A DNA stretch of 31,310 bases from DATLOJ01 sp035536315 (GTDB taxonomy: Bacteria > Actinomycetota > CADDZG01 > JAHWKV01). Within the stretch, counting starts at the first letter, position 1, and each line of letters begins with the position of its first letter. The position numbers and the translations under genes were made by a program. Below are positions 1 through 7,792 of the stretch, piece by piece. The stretch lies in assembly GCA_035536315.1 (NCBI GenBank), contig DATLOJ010000100.1, positions 1-31,310 of the forward strand. The letters run 5' to 3'. Below the pieces are notes generated by a model. The model did not search any database. It was given only the letters and a program-made list of their open reading frames with translations, and was not told the origin of the DNA.

Positions 1-1
1 G

Positions 2-238
2 TTCTTTTCGATCGGAAACTCTCCGGCCCCCGAGCTCCCGGACATGCTCGGGCTCGAAAGGACCGACGAGGGGTCCGTTGCAGTCGACTCCAACGGCGAG
101 ACAAGCGTGAAGGGCGTCTACGCCGCGGGCGACATGACACCCGGCCCCCATTTGCTACAAGTGGCTGCCGCAAAAGGAACGATTGCAGCAGGATCCTGCG
201 CAGACTCCCTGATCAAAGGCCTAGAAGAAGACGGCTGA
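2..238 (+). CDS. Thioredoxin-reductase-like FAD/NAD(P) oxidoreductase, C-terminal end (partial)
   Basis: The reading frame is open from the window edge to a TGA at 236-238, so only about 78 C-terminal residues are present. The diagnostic element is the second FAD-contacting motif near GVYAAGDMTPGPHL followed by an Ala/Gly-rich helix (QVAAAKGTIAA). In thioredoxin reductases and related flavoproteins this segment carries the Asp that binds the FAD ribityl chain. The redox-active CxxC, if there is one, would lie upstream of the window, so thioredoxin reductase cannot be separated from ferredoxin-NADP reductase-like or other class II pyridine nucleotide-disulfide family members. It converges on the ABC transporter gene ending at 450. 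Confidence 0.75.
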   Translation, partial: FFSIGNSPAPELPDMLGLERTDEGSVAVDSNGETSVKGVYAAGDMTPGPHLLQVAAAKGTIAAGSCADSLIKGLEEDG

Positions 239-461
239 CCCAACGCGACCTCTGCGCTTTGTCTTCCTTGTCGCGAAGCTCAACGCGAGCCAGGCGAGGG
301 CGGCGACGGGTCGGACCGGCCAGGCGAGTCTGTGCGTACCAATGGGCCGATCACATCGGCGGCCTGAGCACAGGTCCGCCAGGGTCGAGCCAGGACGGGC
401 TGTGCCCGTCGCCGCCCGGACCAGGTGCCCCTTTATGGGGAGCTGAGCCTTATTGGTACGC
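239..461. other. Convergent intergenic region dense in inverted repeats (possible structured RNA or bidirectional terminator)
   Basis: The gap between the flavoprotein stop and the ABC transporter stop has no credible ORF. It contains a perfect 13-bp inverted repeat (298-310 with 405-417), a perfect 10-bp repeat (334-343 with 452-461, extendable by G-U pairs inward), and short hairpins at 346-351/355-360, 394-399/405-410, 373-378/417-422 and 428-431/437-440. A 9-bp direct repeat, CCAGGCGAG, lies at 290-298 and 320-328. The 13-bp pairing and the 334-461 fold use overlapping or crossing segments, so both cannot form together. The right arm of the 10-bp repeat lies inside the last codons of the ABC gene. 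No long T-run follows the stems, and I do not recognise a known RNA family. Confidence 0.5.
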
Positions 462-3125
462 CCTAGCCTGAAGTGAATACAGCTCGCAGTAAATCCCCTC
501 GAGCTGCATCAGCTCTTCATGCGTTCCCGTCTCTCTAATCTTTCCTTCGGTGAGGACGATGATCTTGTCTGCCATTCGCACGGTTGAGAAACGGTGCGAA
601 ACAAGGACCGTGATCGCACCGTCGAGTCGTTCGCTCCTTGCCGCTCCGGCGAACTTTTCGAAGAGCATGTGCTCGGTCTCTGCATCGAGGGCCGATGTTG
701 GCTCGTCCAAAATCAGAACGAGAGGCTTGCGCATCAATGCACGCCCAAGAGAGAGCTTCTGCCACTGACCAACCGACAGCTCGACGCCGCCATCCCACTG
801 ACGTCCGAGCTGACCTTCGAGCCCTCCATCTATCTTGCCAAGAACATCTGTACCGCCGGCCCGTTCCAGCGCCGCCTCTACGGCTTCCACGTCTTCGATT
901 TTGGGCAGGTCACCTATGCCGACCGTTTCCCTCGCAATGAGCTCGAACTTGGCAAAGTCCTGAAAGCCCGCAGCCATTCGCTTCCGCCATTCGTCGTGAC
1001 TTATGTTGCGAAGATCTGTTCCATCGACGGTGATGACGCCGGAAGTCGGGTCGTAGAACCTGCCGAGAAGTTTCACGAGGCTGGTCTTGCCGGCCCCGTT
1101 CTCTCCGACGAGAGCAACGACCGAGCCGGCCTCGAGGTCCAGAGTTATGTCTTCGAGCACAACCTTCTCCGTACCCGGGTAGAGGAAGTTCACGTTCTCG
1201 AAGTGAATTCCGGACTCGATCGCGGCGGGTGGTGACTCGAACTTCGGCTGGGACTTCTTGAACGAGTCGGCGTAATCGATTAGCCAAACCAGCCTGCCCG
1301 CTGCTCGCATCGTTTGAAGGACCCAACCCATGATCATCAGAAGACCGAACAGGTTTTGAGTTACCTGGCCCGACAGGGTGATCGCCAGAGCAACGTCTCC
1401 CGGCGTCTTCTCTCCCTTGGCTGCAAGGTAGGCAATGAAACCGACCGCAAGGGCCACCGAGATACCGGGAATGCCCCAGGCGAAGAACCCCTGAATAGCG
1501 GTGATCCATCTGGCGCGCATGATCTTGTGGTAACCCTCGAACCAGGCTTTGTCGTGCTGATCCATGATCTCTTTCTCGAGATTGAAGACCCGGATCTCTT
1601 TCCCTTCCGGTGCGGCTGTGGCGATCATGTGCATGTGCTCTGAGAGCCGGTTGATCTCGGCGGTTTCGTCCTCGACCTTCTTCATCCGCTTCTGCGCGAG
1701 CACCTGATGAACGCCCGCGGGCAGAGTGAGGACAACGAGCGCGAGCAGGTATGGGTGCAGCTTGTAAAGCAGGAACAGCGTGAAAATCATTCGTGCAAAA
1801 ATCGAGATGGTGTTGACCACGGCATTCATGGAGCTCCCAAGCAGCCAGCCCTGGTCCCTTAGAAGCTGAAGCTTGTCTAGGTACTCGGGACGTTCGTGAT
1901 GCTCGAGGCCGGGGAGCCCGCCCCCCAAAGTCGTGAGCTTGTTGTCGAGGGCGAAGCCCACCCGCTCACCCAGGGTCAGCCTGATACGCGCGCCAACCAG
2001 GATCGTGAACCAAAGTCCTCCGACGGTTAGAGACATGAGGCCTGCGGCCCTCAGTGCTTTCTCCATGCTGCTTTCGTATGCGGCATCGACCAGCCAACTG
2101 AGCCAGATTCCCGAGAGCATGGTCGACAGCTGGCCGATGGGAACAAGGATCAGGCCGATCGTAGCGAGACCGGGGGCTGCCTTAAACGCGGTTGTGACCA
2201 GCATCGTGAATGCCCGGATGCCGCCCCGGAACCCGAGCTTCTCTTTCTCGGCTTCTCTCCACTGGGGGGTGTGAGCGTCCGAGGGTGCGGGCTTCTCTAC
2301 CTCTTCGCCCTCGTCCTCCTCGCGCAGCTCTTCGAGCTCATCGAGCTCGGGGTCCAACTCCGGCTGGGCTCCCGGGAGCGCCTGCTCGACCTGCGCCCTT
2401 CCGGCTTCCCGCTCGTTCCGAATCTCCTCGAGCAGGTTCGAGAGAGCAGGCGCCTTCCCTGCGCCATTACCGAATGGGCCTGCAGACACCTCGGCACCAT
2501 TGGCCGGCTCCTCGCCGTGAACGTGTTCCGCAGAACCCAGGGCCGCTGTCTCACTCTCCCGGGAAGACCCGTGATCTCCAGTCGGTTCAACGGGACTGCG
2601 CATTCGTGAAACCGACTCGGCGAGTCCTTTTTGAAGGTCTTCGAGTTGGGTGGCCAGCAAGGCCCGGGTTTCACGCAAGTAAGACACGTCGCTCTCTGCT
2701 GCCAGCCGCTGCCTCTCGCTCTCATCTTCGACTCTCTTAGCCGCGTGACGCGCGTTCAACAACAGCTCGGCTGCATCGGCTCTGGCGGTACTCAGGACCT
2801 CGTCGCCGGCGCCTCTCGCCGCGATGAGAATCTTCGAGGTTTCGTCACCGATCTGGCGGAACACAGCCTCGGGGTCTGACGGCCGCTCTACGACAGGTCC
2901 CGGCTCGGGGCGTTCTTCTACTGCAGCCGCAACGGCTTCTTCAACCGCCGCGACCTTCTGCTGTTCCGCTTCCGTTGCGGCCTGTTCGGCCTTTTCGAGC
3001 AAACGCTGTTGTCCGCGCAGGAGAGTCGCAACCTCCTGCTTAAAACTGTCAACCTCGTCGCGGTCGTAACCGCGAAGAGACATTGCGAACGATCTCTCTT
3101 CGATCTCTTCCGGTTCAAAGCTCAC
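450..3125 (-). CDS. DivIVA-domain / coiled-coil / ABC exporter fusion (permease plus ATPase), 891 aa
   Basis: The N-terminus matches a DivIVA domain: a helix with PEEIEERSF followed by RGYDRDEVDSF (residues about 5-30), then heptad-rich, Ala/Glu-rich coiled coil to about residue 190 and an acidic linker (to about 280). A six-helix-type exporter membrane domain follows (about 305-590), then a nucleotide-binding domain with Walker A GENGAGKT (about 674), signature LSVGQ (about 782; usual form LSGGQ), Walker B LVLILDEP and H-loop SHRF. The GTG start at 3125 is chosen because it includes the whole DivIVA motif and has GGGGAG about 10 nt upstream. It is last in an operon and probably pairs with the 610-aa ABC half upstream. 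DivIVA domains normally sit on cytoplasmic scaffold proteins at poles or septa, so the fusion implies a positioned exporter (inference). Substrate unknown. Confidence 0.85.
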   Translation of the reverse strand: MSFEPEEIEERSFAMSLRGYDRDEVDSFKQEVATLLRGQQRLLEKAEQAATEAEQQKVAAVEEAVAAAVEERPEPGPVVERPSDPEAVFRQIGDETSKILIAARGAGDEVLSTARADAAELLLNARHAAKRVEDESERQRLAAESDVSYLRETRALLATQLEDLQKGLAESVSRMRSPVEPTGDHGSSRESETAALGSAEHVHGEEPANGAEVSAGPFGNGAGKAPALSNLLEEIRNEREAGRAQVEQALPGAQPELDPELDELEELREEDEGEEVEKPAPSDAHTPQWREAEKEKLGFRGGIRAFTMLVTTAFKAAPGLATIGLILVPIGQLSTMLSGIWLSWLVDAAYESSMEKALRAAGLMSLTVGGLWFTILVGARIRLTLGERVGFALDNKLTTLGGGLPGLEHHERPEYLDKLQLLRDQGWLLGSSMNAVVNTISIFARMIFTLFLLYKLHPYLLALVVLTLPAGVHQVLAQKRMKKVEDETAEINRLSEHMHMIATAAPEGKEIRVFNLEKEIMDQHDKAWFEGYHKIMRARWITAIQGFFAWGIPGISVALAVGFIAYLAAKGEKTPGDVALAITLSGQVTQNLFGLLMIMGWVLQTMRAAGRLVWLIDYADSFKKSQPKFESPPAAIESGIHFENVNFLYPGTEKVVLEDITLDLEAGSVVALVGENGAGKTSLVKLLGRFYDPTSGVITVDGTDLRNISHDEWRKRMAAGFQDFAKFELIARETVGIGDLPKIEDVEAVEAALERAGGTDVLGKIDGGLEGQLGRQWDGGVELSVGQWQKLSLGRALMRKPLVLILDEPTSALDAETEHMLFEKFAGAARSERLDGAITVLVSHRFSTVRMADKIIVLTEGKIRETGTHEELMQLEGIYCELYSLQARAYQ

Positions 3126-3129
3126 GCCT

Positions 3130-3183
3130 TCAGAGCTCCCCGAGAAATCTGAACGCGATGCGTTCGTCCCGTGCGAATTTCAT
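3130..3183 (-). CDS. Possible 17-codon coupling mini-ORF between the two ABC genes
   Basis: An ATG at 3183 begins one base after the TGA of the 610-aa ABC gene. It opens a 17-codon frame (MKFARDERIAFRFLGEL) whose TGA at 3132-3130 lies four bases before the GTG of the DivIVA-ABC gene. The Shine-Dalgarno sequence of that gene lies inside the mini-ORF's last codons. This spacing would let terminating ribosomes pass from one ABC gene to the next. There is no separate ribosome binding site, and the peptide has no recognisable function. It may be chance. Confidence 0.25.
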   Translation of the reverse strand: MKFARDERIAFRFLGEL

Positions 3184-3184
3184 C

Positions 3185-5017
3185 TCAGACATTGGTTTTG
3201 TCCCTGAAGCGCTCAGCTTGCAGCAGGAACATGCGGGCGTACTTCCCGCCGACCTCCAGAAGCTCTTCATGGTTGCCCTGCTCGATAAGCTTGCCCTGCT
3301 CCAGGACGCAAATGATCTCGGCATGCCTCACCGTCGAGAAGCGGTGGGAGATGAGGACCGTCGTAATTCCGTGCGTCAGCTCGAGGAAACGCTCGAACAG
3401 CTGCGCCTCGGATCTAACGTCGAGGTTCGCTGTCGGCTCGTCGAGGACGAGCACTCCGCCCTTTTCGGTTGCGAACAGAGCTCGCGCAAGAGCGATCTTC
3501 TGCCACTGTCCGCCGGAAAGATCCGTTCCCTCTTTGAACTGTCGGGAAAGGACGGTGTCCCATCCTTTATCTAATCCTCTGATGAGCTTGTCTGCTCCAG
3601 CGAGCCTTGCAGCACGATCCAATGACTCCTGGTTGTCCGATAGGTCGAGCGCGCCGAACCCGACGTTCTGCTTGGCCGGAAGCTGGTATTTCACGAAGTC
3701 CTGAAAGATCACGGAAACGCGCTCGCGCCACGCGTGCGGGTCTATTTGCTTCAAGTCGATGCCGTCGACCGTGATGAGCCCGGAGTTTGGGTCGTACAGG
3801 CGAGCGAGGAGTTTCACCAGCGTGGTCTTGCCGGCCCCGTTGTCTCCGACTATTGCAAGCGACTTGCCGGAGGGAATCTCGAGATCGAGCCCGTCGAACA
3901 CAGGCCTTTCAGTTCCGGGGTAGTGGAACGACACATTTTCAAACTTGATCGACTGGGCAGGCATGGCTTCGGTCTCGGTCGCCCCACCCTCGTTGACCTC
4001 AACTCTCTCCCCGGCTTCTTTCGGTAGAGCAAGCAGGTGCTTGATCGAGTTGGACGAGTTCCGTAGCAACAGCTGGGAGTCGCCTGCCGCACCGAAGCCG
4101 TACATTCCAATGGTTGCTTGCGCAAAAATGGTGATCTGCTCAATTGTGATTCTGCCTGTTGCGCCATCCATGGCCATCACGGCGTAAACCAGGCCGAAAG
4201 CGAAGACCAGCACGACAAGGGCGCGGACCATTTCTCCCTTCAACTTCTTCCGTTCCAGCCACACCCCGTTCATGCCGGCAAACCATCTCTCGCCGAAGCG
4301 ATCGACAACCCAGGGGGCGAGTCCGAAGACTCTGATCTCCTTGGCGGCAGGGGTGTCGAGTGCCAGATGTCGGTAGTAGCGGGACCGCCGAAGCTCCGGG
4401 CTGGAGTCGCTGTACGGTTTCCAGATTGCGTCGAGCTCTTTGTTCATCCACCGGTAGTGGACGACCATCGCTGCCATGAGGAGCAGAGGAGCCCACCAGT
4501 GGAATGCCAACAGCATGATCGCGGACCCCACCGCGGCCACGCGTGCGGACAGAATCTGAGAGAAAGCTCCGACGATCTGGGTTGGGTGTGACGCGTAGTC
4601 CTGGCCCTGAGCCACCTTTAGCTCATCCATGAACTTCGGGTCTTCGAGGTGAGCAATCCCCTTCGGCGACAGCGAGGCATCCATCGCCATTGCCCTGGTT
4701 AGCCGATAGAACCTGAGCCCGAGGCCCCCCGAGACTGCGTCGTTCAGAACTCCAAGCCCGGTAGACACCAACGCCACTCCTACGCCCAGGCCTACGAATA
4801 GCACCAGCTGGTCCCGGGCTGCTTCCATTCCATCGCTCTCAGCAAGAACGATCGCGCCCATGAGCTTGCCCGAGATCAGGATCCCCGCCAGGCCTAAAAG
4901 CGCCTGAATCACTATCGAAGCGGTCGTCACGACGGCGTGTTTAGGACTGGCCTCATAGACAAGGCGCATAGCGGGCCAGACGGGTGATTCAAGAAGTCCG
5001 CGGATGCGGGATTTCAA
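3185..5017 (-). CDS. ABC exporter half-transporter (permease plus ATPase), 610 aa
   Basis: This is a type IV (exporter) ABC half-transporter. An N-terminal membrane domain with several hydrophobic segments (about residues 25-330) is followed by an ATPase domain with Walker A VGDNGAGKT (about 390), signature LSGGQ (about 499), Walker B VLVLDEP and H-loop SHRF. It shares its layout and several motifs (EIRVFGL, PGTERPVF) with the DivIVA-ABC protein encoded 59 bp downstream, so the two probably form a heterodimer. The in-frame start is a TTG at 5017 preceded by AAGGGGG with 6-nt spacing. That ribosome binding site is folded into a perfect 6-bp hairpin (see 5025-5040). The nearby ATG at 5021 is out of frame and gives only 10 codons. 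Exported substrate unknown. Confidence 0.87.
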   Translation of the reverse strand: MKSRIRGLLESPVWPAMRLVYEASPKHAVVTTASIVIQALLGLAGILISGKLMGAIVLAESDGMEAARDQLVLFVGLGVGVALVSTGLGVLNDAVSGGLGLRFYRLTRAMAMDASLSPKGIAHLEDPKFMDELKVAQGQDYASHPTQIVGAFSQILSARVAAVGSAIMLLAFHWWAPLLLMAAMVVHYRWMNKELDAIWKPYSDSSPELRRSRYYRHLALDTPAAKEIRVFGLAPWVVDRFGERWFAGMNGVWLERKKLKGEMVRALVVLVFAFGLVYAVMAMDGATGRITIEQITIFAQATIGMYGFGAAGDSQLLLRNSSNSIKHLLALPKEAGERVEVNEGGATETEAMPAQSIKFENVSFHYPGTERPVFDGLDLEIPSGKSLAIVGDNGAGKTTLVKLLARLYDPNSGLITVDGIDLKQIDPHAWRERVSVIFQDFVKYQLPAKQNVGFGALDLSDNQESLDRAARLAGADKLIRGLDKGWDTVLSRQFKEGTDLSGGQWQKIALARALFATEKGGVLVLDEPTANLDVRSEAQLFERFLELTHGITTVLISHRFSTVRHAEIICVLEQGKLIEQGNHEELLEVGGKYARMFLLQAERFRDKTNV

Positions 5018-5024
5018 ACATTTC

Positions 5025-5040
5025 CCCCTTGGTGAAGGGG
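5025..5040 (-). promoter_or_regulatory. Hairpin covering the ribosome binding site of the 610-aa ABC gene
   Basis: On the minus strand the RNA reads CCCCUU, a CACC loop, then AAGGGG, a perfect 6-bp stem. The right arm is the Shine-Dalgarno sequence of the TTG start at 5017. In the folded state translation initiation would be hindered. There is no following U-run, so it is a poor candidate for a terminator. Any regulatory role is inference. Confidence 0.45.
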
Positions 5041-5107
5041 TACAGAGTAAAGCTTTTGGTGTTGGCCGGAGTTGCGCGCCTACGCCCGGGCCATTCCTCT
5101 TCTGCTC

Positions 5108-5584
5108 TTAACTCTTGAAGGCCGCCCTTGCTGCTTCCTTATGGTGGTTCTTGAGCTCGGCAATCTGAGCTTCGGTTTTCGCCGATCTGGATTTCGCATC
5201 CATTGCCGTCCAGGCCCCCGACTCTCCGACGGACTCCCAGAATTGCTGTCTTGCTTTGGCGGCCATGATCAGGCCTTCCACCTCCAGCACCCTGCTCAGC
5301 TCTGAGTAGGAGGACAGCTTGCCGTTCAGCTTGAGTCTTCCCATCTTCTCCGCACCCCATAGCGCGACCTGCTTTACGGACGAGCCTGCGCGCTTGGAGA
5401 CGGCTAGCTGCTTGATCAGTCTCTTCTCTTCCTCCAGGGTCTGCAGGTACATGGTGAGAAAGCTGCCGAAGGAATTTCCCTTGTTGCTCCCTTGCGACCG
5501 CTTTGCCAGCTCGATCTCACCGGTCAGCAGTGCGAGGTGGTCGCTGAGATAAATCCGGAGGTACTTCTCTGTCTCCTGGGTCAT
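5108..5584 (-). CDS. Uncharacterised all-helical protein, 158 aa
   Basis: The protein is predicted to be almost wholly alpha-helical, with no signal peptide, no membrane segment and no cysteines. An N-terminal segment near YLSDHLALLTGEIELAKR and a middle segment near AEKMGRLKLNGKLSSYSEL look like a conserved hypothetical family seen in actinobacteria (recalled, not searched). The alternating acidic and hydrophobic helices resemble a four-helix bundle, but I do not see a clear ferritin metal-ligand set. The ATG at 5584 is only 4 bp after the M3 peptidase stop and 90 bp before the ABC genes. It therefore looks like an operon member and may be a partner or substrate of the peptidase/exporter system. 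Function not assigned. Confidence 0.7.
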   Translation of the reverse strand: MTQETEKYLRIYLSDHLALLTGEIELAKRSQGSNKGNSFGSFLTMYLQTLEEEKRLIKQLAVSKRAGSSVKQVALWGAEKMGRLKLNGKLSSYSELSRVLEVEGLIMAAKARQQFWESVGESGAWTAMDAKSRSAKTEAQIAELKNHHKEAARAAFKS

Positions 5585-5588
5585 CTAT

Positions 5589-7673
5589 CTATATAAGGGC
5601 GTATCTGCGGAGGAGGGGTTCGATTTGTGGGTCGCGCCCCCTGAACTCCCTGAACACCTCGGCCGGGGGCCGGGTTGCTCCTAGCTGGAGGAAGGTCTCT
5701 TTGTATTTGCGTCCCGTCTTGCCGAGTGCGTCTGGATCGGCTCCCGCCTCCTCGAAAGCAGCGAACGCGTCGGCGCTCATGACCTCCGCCCATTTGTAGC
5801 TGTAATAACCGGCAGCGTATGGGCCGCTAAAGATGTGTCCGAACTGGCAGATGAACCTATTTTCCGGGAGGGGGTCGATCAACGAGTACGCGGGTGCCAT
5901 CTCCTGCACGCGGTCGTTCGGCTTGACCGCGCCGGAAGGGTCGAGCCGGTGGTAGATCTCCATATCCAATGCCCCGAGGAAGACCTGACGCAGCATTCCG
6001 TAGCCCGCCATGTGGGTCCGGGCGGCTACAAGCTTGTCGAACTTTGCCTCTGGGAGACGCTCTGCGGTTTTGTAATGCTTCGCTAGACCAAGGATCGTTT
6101 TCCGGTCATACACCCATTCCTGCATGAACATGCTGCAAACCTCGATGGCGTCCCATTCCAGGTTGGTCATTCCGGCCGCCTCTGGGAAGTCCACCGCGGT
6201 CAGCATGTGCTGGAGGCCATGACCGAACTCGTGAAACAACGTGCTGACCTCTCCGAAGGTCATAAGAGACGGCGCGTCTGACGTTGGGGGCGTTTGGTTG
6301 CAGCAGAGGTATGCCACGGGGGTCCTCACCGATCCATCCTCGTTGACTTCCCGGCCCCACAGCTCATTCATCCAGGCGCCGCCCCTCTTCTCGGCAGGTC
6401 GGCTGTACGGGTCGAAGTAAAAGGAAGCGATGTGCTCGCCCGACTCTTCGAAGACTTGGAAGAACATGACGTCTGGGTGCCAGCCTCGCGCTTCTCCCGG
6501 CGCCGGCTTGACTGTTACGCCAAACAGTCGGTTGGTGATCTCGAACAGGCCGTCGAGGGCCTTGTCGAGGGGGAAGTAAGGCCGCAGCTCCTCGGTCGAG
6601 ATGTCCAGGTGTTTCTCGCGATAACGCTCGGACCAGAACATGAGGTCCCAGTGCAGCATCTCGAATGCGGGATCGCCGAGTTCTTCTCTCGCGAAGTCCT
6701 CGAGCGTCTTCCACTCTTCCTGAGCCTTGGCGTAGGAGGCGGTTCTCAGCTGCTCCTGGAAATCGTCGACGGCTTCCACGGATGGAGCCATCTTGCGGGC
6801 CAGGCTGACCTCGGCATGCGTTTTGTAGCCAAGAAGATTTGCGCGCTCGAGTCTGAGCTTGAGCATCGCATCGATTACCGGCTGGTTGTCGAAATCGCCT
6901 TCCGAGGCCAAAACGACTGAGTCACGAAGAACCTTCTCGCGAAGGTCTCTGCGCTTTGCGTGCTGCAGGAACGGCAGATAAACCGGGCCGTCCATTGTGA
7001 CGAGCCAGGGTCCGGACTCCGTAGAGGCTTCGAGCTTCTCGTCCTTCTCCTGCGCCTTCTTCTCCGCCGCTTCGGCGAGCCTTTGCAACAGGTTTTCGGG
7101 CAACCCATCGATCTCATCCTTCGAGTGCAGCCACAGCTCGTAGCTCTTGGTTGCGTCTAGCAGGTTGTTCCCATACTTGGTGGATAGGCTCGAGAGTTCC
7201 CGTTCGATCTCTGTGAAGCGTTCGGCTTTCTCCCCTTCGAGGCCCACGCCATTTAGCTCGGCATCGCGCACCTCGATCTCCACGATCCGGCGCTGGGGCT
7301 CGGGAAGCCGATCCCAATCCTGCGACTCGGTCAGCTCCCTAAGGGCTCGGTAGCGCGGTTTGCTCATAGAAATTCTTAACGCGGCGTCGACTACCTTTGG
7401 TTGCACTTCCTCGTACGCGGTTCGCAGTTCAGGGCTGTTCCGAACCGCGAGGAGGTGGGCGACGATGCCCCAGGCGTAATTCAGGGGGTGCTGAATGCGC
7501 GTAACTTCCCTCACAGCAGAGTTCCAGGTCGGTTCGATCGACCGTTCATGCTCGTCGAACTTGCCCAGCATCTCATCGAGGATCTGGCTAATGCCAGGGA
7601 CGACATGCTCGGGGGTGATGTCATCGAAGGGCGGAAGCTGATCATGCTTCAGAAGGGGGTTGTCTGCGACCAA
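5589..7673 (-). CDS. M3-family zinc oligopeptidase (oligopeptidase A / Dcp type), 694 aa
   Basis: This cytoplasmic metallopeptidase is expected to cleave short peptides. The zinc motif HEFGH is at residues 481-485 (LFHEFGHGLQHML), with the downstream Glu ligand in EWDAIEVCSMFMQEW about 25 residues later, as in thimet-like M3 enzymes. Length fits the family (about 680 aa). The frame is open to 7889, but the extra N-terminal residues are low-complexity and overlap msrB. The start is placed at the TTG at 7673, preceded by AAGGAG with 6-nt spacing, which gives a family-like N-terminus (MVADNPLLKHDQLPPFDDITP). It is first in a four-gene minus-strand operon with the helical protein and the ABC exporter pair. 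Confidence 0.9.
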   Translation of the reverse strand: MVADNPLLKHDQLPPFDDITPEHVVPGISQILDEMLGKFDEHERSIEPTWNSAVREVTRIQHPLNYAWGIVAHLLAVRNSPELRTAYEEVQPKVVDAALRISMSKPRYRALRELTESQDWDRLPEPQRRIVEIEVRDAELNGVGLEGEKAERFTEIERELSSLSTKYGNNLLDATKSYELWLHSKDEIDGLPENLLQRLAEAAEKKAQEKDEKLEASTESGPWLVTMDGPVYLPFLQHAKRRDLREKVLRDSVVLASEGDFDNQPVIDAMLKLRLERANLLGYKTHAEVSLARKMAPSVEAVDDFQEQLRTASYAKAQEEWKTLEDFAREELGDPAFEMLHWDLMFWSERYREKHLDISTEELRPYFPLDKALDGLFEITNRLFGVTVKPAPGEARGWHPDVMFFQVFEESGEHIASFYFDPYSRPAEKRGGAWMNELWGREVNEDGSVRTPVAYLCCNQTPPTSDAPSLMTFGEVSTLFHEFGHGLQHMLTAVDFPEAAGMTNLEWDAIEVCSMFMQEWVYDRKTILGLAKHYKTAERLPEAKFDKLVAARTHMAGYGMLRQVFLGALDMEIYHRLDPSGAVKPNDRVQEMAPAYSLIDPLPENRFICQFGHIFSGPYAAGYYSYKWAEVMSADAFAAFEEAGADPDALGKTGRKYKETFLQLGATRPPAEVFREFRGRDPQIEPLLRRYALI

Positions 7674-7708
7674 GGTGGACTCCTTACGAGGACTAGAGGG
7701 AAGAACGG

Positions 7709-7714
7709 ATTCTA
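7709..7714 (-). promoter_or_regulatory. Candidate -10 element for the M3 peptidase operon
   Basis: On the minus strand TAGAAT lies about 36 nt upstream of the TTG start at 7673, a good match to the bacterial -10 consensus. No convincing -35 lies 16-18 nt further upstream, so this is tentative. Confidence 0.3.
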
Positions 7715-7792
7715 GAACGTCGGGCCCTCGAGCTGTTCTGTGGCGTAATCTCCTTGTGGTTGTGGCCTGAAGCCGAAAGGACGGGGGCAGTG

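Noticed and set aside
290..328. Direct repeat CCAGGCGAG as the start of a CRISPR or tandem array
   Set aside because: Only two 9-bp copies occur, with no regular spacer pattern and no cas genes.
5019..5021. ATG start for the 610-aa ABC gene
   Set aside because: It is out of frame with the transporter and yields only a 10-codon peptide. The TTG at 5017 is in frame and well spaced from the ribosome binding site.
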